From: Oligoflexia bacterium
GTDB lineage: Bacteria > Bdellovibrionota > UBA1018
NCBI GenBank assembly: GCA_014378465.1
Contig: JACMNQ010000049.1
Coordinates: forward strand, 18,679-82,678
Reading direction: 5' to 3'
Length of the DNA: 64,000 nt
A program made the position numbers and the translations under genes. Every line of letters begins with the position of its first letter. The first letter of the stretch is position 1. The notes beneath the pieces are model-generated. The model saw nothing but the letters and a program-made list of their open reading frames with translations, did no database searches and had not been told where the DNA came from. Shown here in pieces: positions 9,653-18,966 of this stretch.

Positions 9653-10019
9653 GAATTCACCCATCGTCAAGGCACTCACGATTGCAGAGCGAAAAACATC
9701 GGGAGAGATCCGAGTTCATCTTTCCAGGCGTCTCATCGAAAAAGATCCCCTTGGAAGAGGACTGGCTCTTTTCGACGAGTACAAGATGACTCAGACCGCA
9801 AATCGAAACGCCGTCCTGATCTATGTCAATCTACGCTGCCAAAGATTTGCGATCATCGCGGACGAAGGCATCCACCGCGCAGTGGGACAGATGTACTGGG
9901 AAGAGCTCGCGGTGAACCTGAAAGAGGATCTGCTCTCGACTTATTTTGAAAACGCGATCAGTCTGACGATTTTCACTCTCGGAGTGACGCTGCAGAAGTA
10001 CTTTCCGGTGGACGTGTGA
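9639..10019 (+). CDS. Second TPM-domain protein
   Basis: The 126-residue cytoplasm- or periplasm-facing protein starts with GTG inside the end of the previous gene, just after a GGAGGGGG purine run. It consists almost entirely of a TPM fold: ALTIAERKTSGEIRVHLSRR near the start, AVLIYVNLRCQRFAIIADEGIH in the middle, and the YFENAISLTIFTLGVTLQKYFP helix at the end. Paired TPM proteins of unequal size are a recurrent arrangement. The biochemical role is unknown. Confidence 0.8.
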   Translation: MAAGKNSPIVKALTIAERKTSGEIRVHLSRRLIEKDPLGRGLALFDEYKMTQTANRNAVLIYVNLRCQRFAIIADEGIHRAVGQMYWEELAVNLKEDLLSTYFENAISLTIFTLGVTLQKYFPVDV

Positions 10020-10510
10020 GCTTTCGTCTCAATCTCGGGATCACGCTGACCCTGGTGGGGCTTCTCGTTCTGAATCATTTCATCACGCCTTACATGTCGC
10101 TGGCGGCGATCTCGTATTCGCTTCTGGTGGCGGGACTCATCTTTCGGAAGGATCGAAAAGTTCATCCCATCCTGATGAGTTGCGGGATCGCAATGGATCT
10201 CACGATCGTGCTGGCTCTGCAGATTCAGAGAGACGCGGTGCAGACGGCCATGAAGTTTTCACTCTCGGCCCTTCAGCAGTTGCACATCGCCTGCTCCAGT
10301 GTGGCGACTGCGCTCTATATTCCGGTCGTGGTGCTGGGTATTCTGCTCCTGAGGTCCGCGCAACCCGATCCGAAGTCACCGTCACGGCCTGAACTCAAAA
10401 TGAAACGGCAAGTCTGGCGCTTCTGGCACCTGAGACTTGCCGTCACGGCTTTCATTTTCAGAAGTCTGGGTTTCCTTCTGATGTTCTCCATGTTGGAGAA
10501 AAGGACTTAG
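10016..10510 (+). CDS. DUF420-like four-helix membrane protein
   Basis: The 164-residue integral membrane protein has about four hydrophobic helices and His residues in and near the membrane (NHFITPY, LHIACSS, FWHLRLAV). The general shape resembles DUF420/YozB membrane proteins, but I recognise it only loosely. It begins at GTG in a GTGA overlap with the upstream TPM gene, so it belongs to the same operon. The 3' end converges with the S28 peptidase gene by four bases. Confidence 0.6.
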   Translation: MSFRLNLGITLTLVGLLVLNHFITPYMSLAAISYSLLVAGLIFRKDRKVHPILMSCGIAMDLTIVLALQIQRDAVQTAMKFSLSALQQLHIACSSVATALYIPVVVLGILLLRSAQPDPKSPSRPELKMKRQVWRFWHLRLAVTAFIFRSLGFLLMFSMLEKRT

Positions 10511-11976
10511 CGAGCGTTCGTCCACTTGCTCGCGAGACTGACGAAGCGGGCTCTTGAGTCCTGAAGCGCAGAAGAGTTCTTGAGCCCCAGGTCATCGCAG
10601 TGTGCCGCGCCCGCGATCAGATCAAACGCAAGGTTCGGATTGGTCGCGTTGCCGTTTTTCTGAGTGATGGACAGGTTGGACCACGGGTCATTGGCTCCGT
10701 TGGTGAAGTAGATGTTCTTCGTCTGGGCATTGAGCAGAGGCTGATAGAAGTTGCGATTGGTGGCAGCCGCATTGACTGGAGTCGTGATTCCGAACACGCG
10801 CTTGCACATGGTGTTGTGGTAATTGAGATCAATTTTTGAGGAGCGGACGGATTCTTTCGGATCATGAAATGCAGTCTGATAATAGCCGTACTCATTGCAG
10901 ATCAGGTAAGTCCACTGGCGCAGTCCCACTCCAGAGGAGTAGTCGGAAGCTTTGGTGCTCAACATGGCTTGAGGTGTGTCCTGCAGCGGAGTCATCCCGA
11001 AGTCCGCAAAAAGCTGTCTACCCACCTGAGCGTAGGCTTTGACTGGATCGCTTGCTCCCTGAATCGCGTCACAGAGTTGATCGCGGTGATCGTACTGAAT
11101 CGCGATGGCGCCCATATCCGCCACGACATAGAGAAAATCGACGGTGTCGATGATTTCCTTGCCGCCGAAGAGCGTTTTCATCGCCAGAGCTTTCTGCGGA
11201 TCCTGCATCGCGGCTTCGACCGATGAAGTCACCTGCTGCATGACTTTCGCACAGTCAGGTCCGGCGACTTTGAAAACATGATGATCATATTCTTCAAAGT
11301 TCGCCCTGGCGAGAACAGGGGCCGATGAGGCCAGGGAGCCTGCGATCAGGTTGGGGAACTTGAGGCGGTAATAAGCGGAGAGCGCGCCAGGGTAGGATCC
11401 ACCGATCGATACCCATTTGCCCTTGAGGTTCAACTTCTGCATCGTGAAGGTCTGAAAAGTTGCCAGATCCTTCAGTGCGTTGGAAGTCGTCAGATACTTC
11501 ATGTTCGCAGTCGTCATTTCAGGGAAAGGCTGGCTCTTGCCGAAATAACGGTGTTCGAGAGCCACCACCGTCGCGCCCAATTTCTGGGCATGCTGGCTGG
11601 TCGCGCCGCCGAGATCTCCGGCGCTGCACTCGGCTTCACCGCAGATGAAGTAAAGAACCGGGGAGTTTTCTCCGTGGGAGTAAGTGGTGCTGATCCAGTA
11701 ACGCTGTTTGAAAGTCCGGGTGTCGCTGGCATCGTCCGGATTGATCCGTTGATCGAAAGCTCCGGCTTGAGCGGCGACTGCAGGAGCTGCGGGGATGACC
11801 GAAGGATCACTCATGCGGCGAGGATCACCGAAGGGAGATTTTTTGGCGGCAGCAGCAGCGAGTCTTTTCAGGTACTGCTGGTAGTAGTATTCTTTTGGAT
11901 CCGCGTGAGCGCTTTGAAGCGAGGCCGAAAAGATGGCGAGCGTTGCAAGAGTGGCAGTAAAAACCTGAAATTTCAT
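10507..11976 (-). CDS. Secreted S28-family serine peptidase
   Basis: The protein resembles the prolyl carboxypeptidase / dipeptidyl-peptidase II family (MEROPS S28), which removes residues next to proline. It is 489 residues long with a signal peptide cleaved near HADPKEY. The nucleophile is Ser194 in GGSYPG, preceded by the LEHRYFGKSQP segment typical of S28. The remaining triad members should be the Asp in GANDPWSN and the His in AGAAHCDD near the C-terminus. S28 is mostly eukaryotic, with scattered bacterial members. It is probably periplasmic or secreted and stands alone. Confidence 0.85.
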   Translation of the reverse strand: MKFQVFTATLATLAIFSASLQSAHADPKEYYYQQYLKRLAAAAAKKSPFGDPRRMSDPSVIPAAPAVAAQAGAFDQRINPDDASDTRTFKQRYWISTTYSHGENSPVLYFICGEAECSAGDLGGATSQHAQKLGATVVALEHRYFGKSQPFPEMTTANMKYLTTSNALKDLATFQTFTMQKLNLKGKWVSIGGSYPGALSAYYRLKFPNLIAGSLASSAPVLARANFEEYDHHVFKVAGPDCAKVMQQVTSSVEAAMQDPQKALAMKTLFGGKEIIDTVDFLYVVADMGAIAIQYDHRDQLCDAIQGASDPVKAYAQVGRQLFADFGMTPLQDTPQAMLSTKASDYSSGVGLRQWTYLICNEYGYYQTAFHDPKESVRSSKIDLNYHNTMCKRVFGITTPVNAAATNRNFYQPLLNAQTKNIYFTNGANDPWSNLSITQKNGNATNPNLAFDLIAGAAHCDDLGLKNSSALQDSRARFVSLASKWTNAR

Positions 11977-12122
11977 TGGATAAGTCCCCCGTTACTGGAG
12001 GAAAATCAATAGCTCGGCCGGTATCTCATGTCAAACTGGACAGGCGATGAAGTTTGGAACTTCAGAAGCGTAAAAGAAGTGAATGGTTCAGGTATGTGAA
12101 ATGGGTCTGCACTCTGGAGGAT

Positions 12123-13229
12123 TCATCGAATCCTCTCTGATCTGAGCAAGCCATACCTCTGTCCGACATGAGGCCACACTTCGAGCAAGGTGATGAGCAC
12201 TGCCGCGAGGATGGGACCCATGAAGATTCCGAGAATCCCGAACATGCCGAGGCCACCGAAAATGGCGACAAGGCTGACGAGAGGGTGCATTTCACTTTTT
12301 CCTTTCAACACCATGGGTCTGACGAAATTATCCACGACGCCGGTGATTATGCCGAGAATCGCCATGATGACCACTTTGCTCATCGCGCCCTGAATGTAGA
12401 GGTACATGGCCCCGGCGATCCAGACAGGGGCGCTGCCGAGAATCGGGATCCAGGCAAAAATGAAAGTGGCCCCTGCCGCAAGGAATGCAACGGGCACGTC
12501 CAGAATGAGAAAGGATGCGAACATGAGGACTGCCTGCGCAGCCGCCGCAGCCAGCGTGGCCCAGATCGTGGAGACGGCAGTGCTGCTGAAAGTGGTGGCG
12601 ACTCTGGATCTCACTTCTGAATCCAGGGGGAGTCTGTCACGTGTCCAGCTGAGAAATCGTTTGCCGTCGAGAAGCAGAAAGAAGCAGGAGAGAAATCCCA
12701 GAGCGAGCTGAAGAAAGAGCGCAGGCAGATTGGCGGCGATCCCCACAAGTCCGGCGCTGAGCAGCTTGCCCGCGGTCTGAATCCCTGCTCGTGCCTGTTT
12801 ATCGAAATTCTCGGGACTTCCGATGAGGGTCTGGACGGGGCCCCACTGACCCACCCGGTCGACAAGGGATTGGAAGGACAGGTTCTCATTGCTGGCCAAG
12901 GTCTGTCCGAGAGCGATTGCCTGGCGAACAGCGACGGTAAGAAAAAGCCCGAGCGGGATGATGACCAGAAGAAGAATTCCCAAAGTGACGACCGTTGCAC
13001 TCAATTTGGGTCGGTGAGTGCGGTGTTCGAGTTTTTTGAAGAGCGTGTAGGAGAGCATGGCGAGGATGCCTCCCGTCACCACCGCAAGGAGGTAGGGGAG
13101 AACCATCCGAGTCGTGATGACGAAAGCGACCCCGAGCAAAACCAGAAAAGTCACGAGGGTGGTTCGACCGGGAGCCGAAGTTTTGGGAGCTTCTGGAGAG
13201 TAGGTCATTGGAGCAAGGTTCTGTCGCAT
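12123..13229 (-). CDS. AI-2E family transporter (PerM/YdiK type)
   Basis: The 368-residue polytopic protein of the UPF0118/AI-2E family includes putative autoinducer-2 exporters and Na+/H+ antiporters. About eight membrane segments are readable. The family-typical C-terminal part includes ALLAAVAQ-like helices, FAWIPILGSAPVWI, GIITGVVDNFVRPMVLKGKSEMHPLVSLVAIFGGL and FMGPILAAVLITLLEVW. ATG at 13229 or 13208 could be used; neither has a strong ribosome site. The actual substrate cannot be told from sequence. Confidence 0.88.
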   Translation of the reverse strand: MRQNLAPMTYSPEAPKTSAPGRTTLVTFLVLLGVAFVITTRMVLPYLLAVVTGGILAMLSYTLFKKLEHRTHRPKLSATVVTLGILLLVIIPLGLFLTVAVRQAIALGQTLASNENLSFQSLVDRVGQWGPVQTLIGSPENFDKQARAGIQTAGKLLSAGLVGIAANLPALFLQLALGFLSCFFLLLDGKRFLSWTRDRLPLDSEVRSRVATTFSSTAVSTIWATLAAAAAQAVLMFASFLILDVPVAFLAAGATFIFAWIPILGSAPVWIAGAMYLYIQGAMSKVVIMAILGIITGVVDNFVRPMVLKGKSEMHPLVSLVAIFGGLGMFGILGIFMGPILAAVLITLLEVWPHVGQRYGLLRSERIR

Positions 13230-13239
13230 TCAGCGGAGC

Positions 13240-13822
13240 GATGCAAGAACCGCAGCTTTTTTTTAAACGGGCCGGGTCACTCGGGTTTGACACAGAGCGC
13301 TCGCAGCCGATCCTGATGCAAAACAAGTTGAAAGACTCCCAGAGCGGACTGAAAATAGGAATAGTGATTTTTATACTGGGGATCACTGGCGTGTCCATCC
13401 AGATCACGGCGTTGTCATCGTCGTCCCAACTGTTCAGTCCGGAAGAGTCCACGGACTCGAGATACCAGAGCGCCTCTCCGGTCGTCTTGAGGCTCGAATC
13501 TGAATCATCCTGAATGCATCCGAGGCTCAATGCGATTTTCGCGGAGAAGGGCAGGCGAGTGCGATCATTGAAACGAGCGCCAGTCCATTGCCGCGTAAGG
13601 CTCGCAAATCAGCGTGGTTGAAAACCAGATCTCCACGAATCCGGGATTCAGACCGACTTTCATCGAGCTGTTCATGCAGATGCCTTCGCTGTGAAGGTAG
13701 CGGAAGCTGGCATCCGCGAAAAATGCCGAAGACGTCAACAGGAGCAAGTTAACTGAATTGACCGGGCTTTCAGCGAAAATTTTCGTGCTTCGGCAGATTT
13801 TACGCGAAGGTGAACATCCCAA
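13240..13822 (-). pseudogene. Possible frameshifted small gene
   Basis: The 610 bases between the AI-2E gene and tRNA-Ser contain no intact convincing gene. Two minus-strand reading frames join plausibly. The first (start 13822) has a hydrophobic N-terminal part (VNLLLLTSSAFFADAS) and runs to CEPYAAMDW before a stop at 13565. A second frame continues from the same point with NDRTRLPFSAKIALSLGC and an acidic WDDDDNAVIW stretch. One base change would fuse them. I recognise no family, and chance reading frames are a real alternative. Confidence 0.25.
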
Positions 13823-13842
13823 ATGCGATCTAGAGAGTGAAA

Positions 13843-13933
13843 TGGAGGAGAGAGAGGGATTCGAACCCTCGTTACGCTATTAACGTAAACACGCTTTCCA
13901 AGCGTGCGCCTTCAACCACTCGGCCATCTCTCC
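13843..13933 (-). tRNA. tRNA-Ser(GGA)
   Basis: On the minus strand the sequence opens with GGAGAGA and closes with TCTCTCC, a perfect 7-bp acceptor stem, followed by T and an encoded CCA. The anticodon loop reads CTTGGAAAG with anticodon GGA. A long variable arm (GTTTACG...CGTAAC) marks a class II serine tRNA, and the T arm GGGTTCGAATCCC is standard. Length is 91 bases including CCA. Confidence 0.96.
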
Positions 13934-14129
13934 CCGAAACGATCAAACAAGTTGATGATTTAATCGTTTGGAATACGTATCAAACGTCGGTTGCTTTGGG
14001 AAGCAACTCGTTGAAAGGATTTGAGCGATAACATAACGCGGCGCGAATCAACAGCCGGGAACCTGGACTCTACAGGGTTCCTCAGATTCTCGAAGCGCAC
14101 GGTGCAGCATCGAAGTCAGGAGTGAACTC

Positions 14130-14402
14130 TCAGGCAGAGCGAAATTCAGCGTGAAGATCGCTCGAGCCGGTGCCGATGGCCTCGATGAGAAGACCGCGAC
14201 CGGATTTCAGCTGAAGCGAGTCACCTTCGTGGATGATGAGATCCCGGCCATCGCCTGGCTGTGTGACCCAGATCGTGCCTTTGCTGCAGACGGGATGAAT
14301 CGCATTCCTGTTTTCAGTCAGATCGTCAAAACGGCAGAACTCCCCGTTTGAGAGGGAAATTTTTTTTGAGTTTTCGAGAGAGTATCCCCGTGCGTTTGCC
14401 AT
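14130..14402 (-). CDS. DUF2917-like small protein
   Basis: The 90-residue protein has a single small beta-rich domain. The pattern is ISLSNGEFCRFDD, then GTIWVTQPGDGRDLIIHEGDSLQLKSG, matching the DUF2917 layout in which a Trp-Val-Thr strand precedes an acidic D-x-x-L and a Gly-Asp turn. The fold is probably cupin-like. It is on its own between tRNA-Ser and the chemotaxis cluster. Function is unknown. Confidence 0.7.
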   Translation of the reverse strand: MANARGYSLENSKKISLSNGEFCRFDDLTENRNAIHPVCSKGTIWVTQPGDGRDLIIHEGDSLQLKSGRGLLIEAIGTGSSDLHAEFRSA

Positions 14403-14479
14403 GACTCGAGCTTACCAGAAAATCAGACGCAGAAGTTCAAAGCTGACTTTCATTTTCCGCAGCTGCACGCCTGTGCCGA

Positions 14480-16363
14480 TCACTTGCTGAGATATTCGCA
14501 GGACATGTACGCGAAACTCGTCGCGGGGACCACATCAGTCGCCGTTTTTCTCAGGACGTCCGCTGCGGGCGTATTTTTTCCGAGATCTTCAGCGAGCACC
14601 TGAGCGGTGATTCCCCAGGATTGGATCTTCTGCTGAGCCTGAAGTGAAAGCTGGCCAAAGACCACTATGGATGTGGGGGCCTTTGAGTGGCTTGCCTTCA
14701 GGCCATCAAAAGCGTTCTTGAAATCAGCGAAGTAGAGCTGGTTGGCCTCGGTCTTCGGAGGACTGTTTTCCGAGAACGTCGCGGACTTGCCCAATTCTTT
14801 CGAAAAATCGTTCGAAAACACTTCGAGAGCATGACCCGCTGCTTCGATGAGCACGACGGTCGGAGGCTGCTGATCGTCGAAACCCTGCAGTTCCTTGAGC
14901 ATCGCCTTGAGTTTGGCGCGATCTGAAAAGCTGGCAACCACGACGCGAAGTTTGCTTTCAGGATGCTTGATTTTTGGTCGCGTCTGAAAGGAACGGTCAA
15001 GACTGAGGGGAGCGGACGCGGGTCTGCGGTTCTGATAGGCGCAGCGAAGTTTGGTTCTGATCTCTTCTCCACGTTCCTTCAGGTTTGAGAGCGCTGGTTT
15101 CTCAATGTAATCCGATGCCCCGAAGTTGAGCGCCTTCATCGCAAGATCCGCATTTTCACGGGCGACCGACGTGATCATGACCACGGCCGGATGATTTGCG
15201 GTGAAGTTTTTCTGCAGATACTCAACGCCGGTCTGCTCGGGCATGTGAATGTCGAGGGTCACGACGTCAATCTGATGTTCCTTGATCATCTTGGCGGCCT
15301 CGAGTCCATTGCCGGCGGTGGCAACGATTTCGAAGCCGTCCTCTTTTTTCAGGATCTGCTTGAGAAGTGTCAGGATGCTCGGAGAGTCGTCCACGCAGAG
15401 GACGCGCAGGATCTGCTGAGGCTCTGGAGTCGGGTTGGATTTCACTTCGCGCGCACTCGTGCCGGAAGTCGGCATCTGAAGAACTTTCGCCGTGGTCACT
15501 CCCGCAGCCACAGGGATGGCCCTGGTGTAGATCGAAGGTCCGTGAGTGGTGACGGGGAGATTCAATCCGCTGAGGGATTCGGAGATCCCGACGAAGAAGT
15601 ACCCTTGAGGCCCGAGGTGAGAAAGCAGCTGGTTTGAGATGGATTTGACCTGTTCGGGGGTGAAGTAGATGAAGACATTTCTGCAGAAGATCACGTCAAA
15701 TGCGCCCTGACCGCCGGGGATGTTCAATAGATTCTTCATTTCAAAGCGGCAGTGCTTCTTGAGTTCTTTTTTCACTTTGACGAACTCTTCGATATCTCCG
15801 GTGCCTCTAACCCAGTGGTCGGCCAGATAGGTCATCGGAACTTCCTTGATCTCCCGGCGGTGGTAGACGCCGTTCGCGGCGATCGCGACCGATTCAGGAT
15901 CCACGTCACTACCGACAATTTCAAAGCTCACGTCCGGGGCCATGCGGGCCAGGTGATGATTGAGGAACATGGCGAGGGAGTAAACCTCCTGCCCACGGCT
16001 GCAGGCTGCGGACCAGATTCGGATCTTTCGATCTCCTCGACCGCGCACAAGTTGAATGAGGCTCTGAAGAGCTTTCTTTTCAAGGTACTCGAAGTGCGAA
16101 AACTCGCGAAAAAAGTAAGTGTGATGCGTCGTCAGCAGAGAGATCAGGGCTGAAGTTTCAGTCTTGGGATCCGCTCTCAATTGAGTGAGGTATTCTTCAA
16201 AGGTATGAATTCCAAGTTCAGCCATGCGCCGCTTGAGGCGAGTTTCGACCATCACGCTCTGGCGCTCACCCAGCTGCACTCCCGTGTGACGCGAAACGAG
16301 CTTGGATACTTCCTGGATTGCGTCGTTCTGATACTGGACTTGAGAGCGAGCTGAGTTCGACAT
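14480..16363 (-). CDS. CheR methyltransferase-receiver fusion with degenerate CheB-like C-terminus
   Basis: The 627-residue chemotaxis protein has three parts. Residues 14-285 form a CheR-type SAM-dependent methyltransferase that methylates glutamates of MCPs; ACSRGQEVYSLAM (120-132) is the SAM-binding motif and FCRNVFIYF (226-234) is also typical. Residues 318-440 form a receiver domain with acidic pair D325/D326, phospho-acceptor D371, T398 and K422 all present. Residues 472-627 align in layout with the CheB methylesterase domain but lack the catalytic GASTGG serine, the later histidine and the DG-containing loop. It starts 14 bases after cheW. Confidence 0.88.
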   Translation of the reverse strand: MSNSARSQVQYQNDAIQEVSKLVSRHTGVQLGERQSVMVETRLKRRMAELGIHTFEEYLTQLRADPKTETSALISLLTTHHTYFFREFSHFEYLEKKALQSLIQLVRGRGDRKIRIWSAACSRGQEVYSLAMFLNHHLARMAPDVSFEIVGSDVDPESVAIAANGVYHRREIKEVPMTYLADHWVRGTGDIEEFVKVKKELKKHCRFEMKNLLNIPGGQGAFDVIFCRNVFIYFTPEQVKSISNQLLSHLGPQGYFFVGISESLSGLNLPVTTHGPSIYTRAIPVAAGVTTAKVLQMPTSGTSAREVKSNPTPEPQQILRVLCVDDSPSILTLLKQILKKEDGFEIVATAGNGLEAAKMIKEHQIDVVTLDIHMPEQTGVEYLQKNFTANHPAVVMITSVARENADLAMKALNFGASDYIEKPALSNLKERGEEIRTKLRCAYQNRRPASAPLSLDRSFQTRPKIKHPESKLRVVVASFSDRAKLKAMLKELQGFDDQQPPTVVLIEAAGHALEVFSNDFSKELGKSATFSENSPPKTEANQLYFADFKNAFDGLKASHSKAPTSIVVFGQLSLQAQQKIQSWGITAQVLAEDLGKNTPAADVLRKTATDVVPATSFAYMSCEYLSK

Positions 16364-16377
16364 GCTTAAACCCCCGG

Positions 16378-16872
16378 CTATGCTGATTTTTTGGGAAGTG
16401 TTTTATTGAGTGCTGCCTGGTCTTCAGAGCTCAGACATCTGGCGATGTCGAGAAGCAGGATCAGGCGATCGTCTTTTTTCACGACGCCCGTGATGTAGTC
16501 GGAACTTTTTGAACTCTGAATTTCCGGTTTTGGTGCGATGTCAGTGGCATTCGGCGCGAGCACGGAATTGATCGAATCGACGACCACTCCCAGTGAGAGC
16601 GGCGAGAGGTCACAGATGATGACCGCAGTCTCGGAGCCGGCCTGGGGTTTGATATTGAATTTCTGCCTGAGATCGAGCACCGAGATCACCTGGCCGCGAA
16701 GATTCATGATCCCCAGAAAGTAAGGCGGAGTGAAGGGGATGGGAGTGATGTCCGGGACGGCAATCACTTCTCGCACGGCGAGAAGCGGGATGGCGTAATC
16801 CTCCTGTCCCAGACAAAAACTCAAGTAACGTTCAAGCGAACTCTTCTGAATCGGGCTGTTGTCGTCGCTCAT
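16378..16872 (-). CDS. cheW: Chemotaxis adaptor CheW (copy 1)
   Basis: CheW links receptors to the CheA kinase. The 164 residues include [22 protein letters not shown], then [24 protein letters not shown], the classical CheW core with [14 protein letters not shown] and the [17 protein letters not shown] end segment follow. A GAGGGAG sits seven bases before the ATG. From residue 14 to the end it is nearly identical to the second CheW at 18967-19494, with about ten differences in 149 aligned positions by eye. It is co-transcribed with the CheR fusion. Confidence 0.95.
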   Translation of the reverse strand: MSDDNSPIQKSSLERYLSFCLGQEDYAIPLLAVREVIAVPDITPIPFTPPYFLGIMNLRGQVISVLDLRQKFNIKPQAGSETAVIICDLSPLSLGVVVDSINSVLAPNATDIAPKPEIQSSKSSDYITGVVKKDDRLILLLDIARCLSSEDQAALNKTLPKKSA

Positions 16873-17047
16873 TTTGCGTACTCCCTCAGGTCGTGATGAA
16901 ACTTTCTACTCAACTTCTCGGGTTTAGTTTCAGCTTGCTTGAGCCTAAACAGGCTAACTGTCGCATGAATTTTTCTGGATAGCTCGGAGACCGGGCAGGA
17001 GAGTCGGCAGTTTGGCGGTGGAGCCGACTTTGTCCTCGAAACCCGAG

Positions 17048-17072
17048 TTATCCCCAATTTGATTGGGGATAA
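17048..17072. repeat. Perfect 25-bp palindrome between mcp and cheW
   Basis: TTATCCCCAAT and its exact complement flank a TTG loop. It lies in the 310-base gap between the MCP stop and the downstream cheW; I see no gene in that gap. No U tract follows on either strand, so it is either a messenger-stabilising hairpin or a protein-binding palindrome rather than a standard terminator. Confidence 0.6.
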
Positions 17073-17182
17073 GTGCATAAGTTCTTCAGTCCAATCCCTC
17101 TGCAGCCAACTCAAAAGGAAAGGGCCGCCCCTGGACTCCAACCTACTGAGGGAGGAGATGAGGACGACCCGGTCGAGATCGA

Positions 17183-18952
17183 TCAGACGTCTTCAAACCT
17201 TGAGTCGTCTTCAGATGGAATGTAGTCGGAACCTACCGCTTTCTTCATGTGAGAATTTGATGCTGATCTCTTTGGGAGTGCAACCACATTACTTGGGTGA
17301 GACGCGGCCTTCTTCTTCGCAGACGTCTTTGCTGGGGCGTGGCTGGTATGCTGAATGGCCAACTGGACCGGGGCACCTTCATGCTTGCCGGTGACCGTGG
17401 CAGTGAGCTCCATGACGACGTCCTTGAGAGTTTCAGCCTGGCCTGAGAGCTGCTCAGACGCCGCTGCAGATTCCTGAGACACAGTCGTGTTCTGCTGAGT
17501 GACCTGGTCGAGCTGCGCCATGGCTTTGTTGATTTCCTGAACACCCTGAGCCTGTTCCTGAGACGCAGTCGCGATCTCGCCGACCATCTGGTTCACTTCT
17601 TCGACGCTGGTCAGAATTTCGTCCAGCACTTCGCCGCATCGTTTTGCAGTCTGGGTGCCGACTTCGACCTTCTGCTTGCCAATGACCACGAGTCCTTCGA
17701 CTTTGGCCTTGGTATTGCTCACGATGCCTTCGACCTTATGAATGCTGCTGTCAAGCATGGCACTGATCTCTTTGGCAGCGTTGCCGCTCATCTGGGCAAG
17801 GTTGCCGACTTCTTCAGCGACGACCGCAAAGCCCTTGCCATGTTCTCCAGCTCTTGCCGCTTCGACAGAAGCGTTGAAGGAGAGAAGCTTCGTCTGAAAC
17901 ACGATGTCATTGATGACTTTGGTCTTGTTGCCGATCTCAGCGATGACTTTCACGATCTCAGCCATTTCATGGTTGCTCGACTCGATCTGCTTCATGATCT
18001 GGGTGTTGCTCTGATTGATATCCTCAATCGACTGGATCATGTCACCGACCGCGGTCTTGCCTTTGACCGCAGTGAGGCGGCTGGTCTCAGAAGAGTTTTG
18101 TGATTTCTTCGCGTTCTCAGAGTTCTTGTTGACCATGGCGGAGACTTCTTCAAGAGACGCGACGGTTTCCTGCAGAGCGGCAGCCTGCTGGGTAGCGCTC
18201 TCACTGAGTTCCGTGCTGGCTCCTGCGATCTGGCGAGAAGCAGAAGCGACTTGATTTGCGCCGTCTGCGAGTTGAGTGGAAATCAGGGTCAGGCCTTTTG
18301 AAAGATTTGCAGAGATGAAATATCCAAGGAGAAGGGCGAAAGCGAAACCTGCACCGATCAAACCCATGCTCAGGTAGTTGGCAAAGGTGGCAGATTTTTC
18401 AGCAAGGGCAGTCCACTTGGCGGCTTCATCGGATTGAAAGGAGATGACCTCCGTCAGCTGTTTGGTCATGATCTTGGAAAGTGGACGGAATTTTTCATTC
18501 ATCATTCTTGAGAAAGTGGCTCGGTTTTCGGCTTTGCCAGTGCTCATCAGCTTTTCAATATTGGCAACAAGGGGTCTGAATTCATTCATGGTTTTCTGAA
18601 TTGCTTCATACTTTTCTTTTTCACCGTCGGCGAATCCACCCTGGTTGTATTTCTTTTCGGCGTCCGCGTAGGCTTCGAAGCCGGCATCGATTTGATCGGC
18701 AATTTCCTTCATTTCCTGGGGAGAGTTGTCGGGGAACCCATATCGATTGACGCCCACTCGAGTTTCGTAGAATGCGGCTCTCATTCTTGCCAGCCAGCGT
18801 GTGTTCGGCAGGTTCTCATTGGCGACGTGTTTGTATTTGAACACAACGTCATTCATCGAGAATCGGTTGATTGCTCCCACGACGGGAAGGCAGCAAGCGA
18901 CTGCAACGAAGGCACTGATCATTTTCACTTTGAGACTGAAGTTGTTCATCAT
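17183..18952 (-). CDS. Methyl-accepting chemotaxis protein
   Basis: The 589-residue transmembrane chemoreceptor has TM1 near residues 5-28, a four-helix-bundle-like periplasmic region (about 30-185), TM2 near 190-212, and then a long cytoplasmic coiled coil. The signalling tip reads [28 protein letters not shown] near residues 360-390. Gln/Glu-rich helices on either side (for example [23 protein letters not shown]) are likely methylation sites. There is no C-terminal NWETF-type tether; the end is acidic. ATG at 18952 has GAGG eight bases upstream and is preferred over 18958. It directly follows a CheW gene. Confidence 0.94.
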   Translation of the reverse strand: MMNNFSLKVKMISAFVAVACCLPVVGAINRFSMNDVVFKYKHVANENLPNTRWLARMRAAFYETRVGVNRYGFPDNSPQEMKEIADQIDAGFEAYADAEKKYNQGGFADGEKEKYEAIQKTMNEFRPLVANIEKLMSTGKAENRATFSRMMNEKFRPLSKIMTKQLTEVISFQSDEAAKWTALAEKSATFANYLSMGLIGAGFAFALLLGYFISANLSKGLTLISTQLADGANQVASASRQIAGASTELSESATQQAAALQETVASLEEVSAMVNKNSENAKKSQNSSETSRLTAVKGKTAVGDMIQSIEDINQSNTQIMKQIESSNHEMAEIVKVIAEIGNKTKVINDIVFQTKLLSFNASVEAARAGEHGKGFAVVAEEVGNLAQMSGNAAKEISAMLDSSIHKVEGIVSNTKAKVEGLVVIGKQKVEVGTQTAKRCGEVLDEILTSVEEVNQMVGEIATASQEQAQGVQEINKAMAQLDQVTQQNTTVSQESAAASEQLSGQAETLKDVVMELTATVTGKHEGAPVQLAIQHTSHAPAKTSAKKKAASHPSNVVALPKRSASNSHMKKAVGSDYIPSEDDSRFEDV

Positions 18953-18966
18953 GGTCATTTCCTCGT

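Noticed and set aside
12886-13530. 214-codon minus-strand frame overlapping the AI-2E transporter
   Set aside because: More than half lies in another frame of the transporter gene. Only the part beyond 13229 could be real, and it is listed as a possible broken gene instead.
16869-17141. 90-codon frame between mcp and cheW
   Set aside because: No recognisable domain; it runs through the 25-bp palindrome and has no ribosome site.
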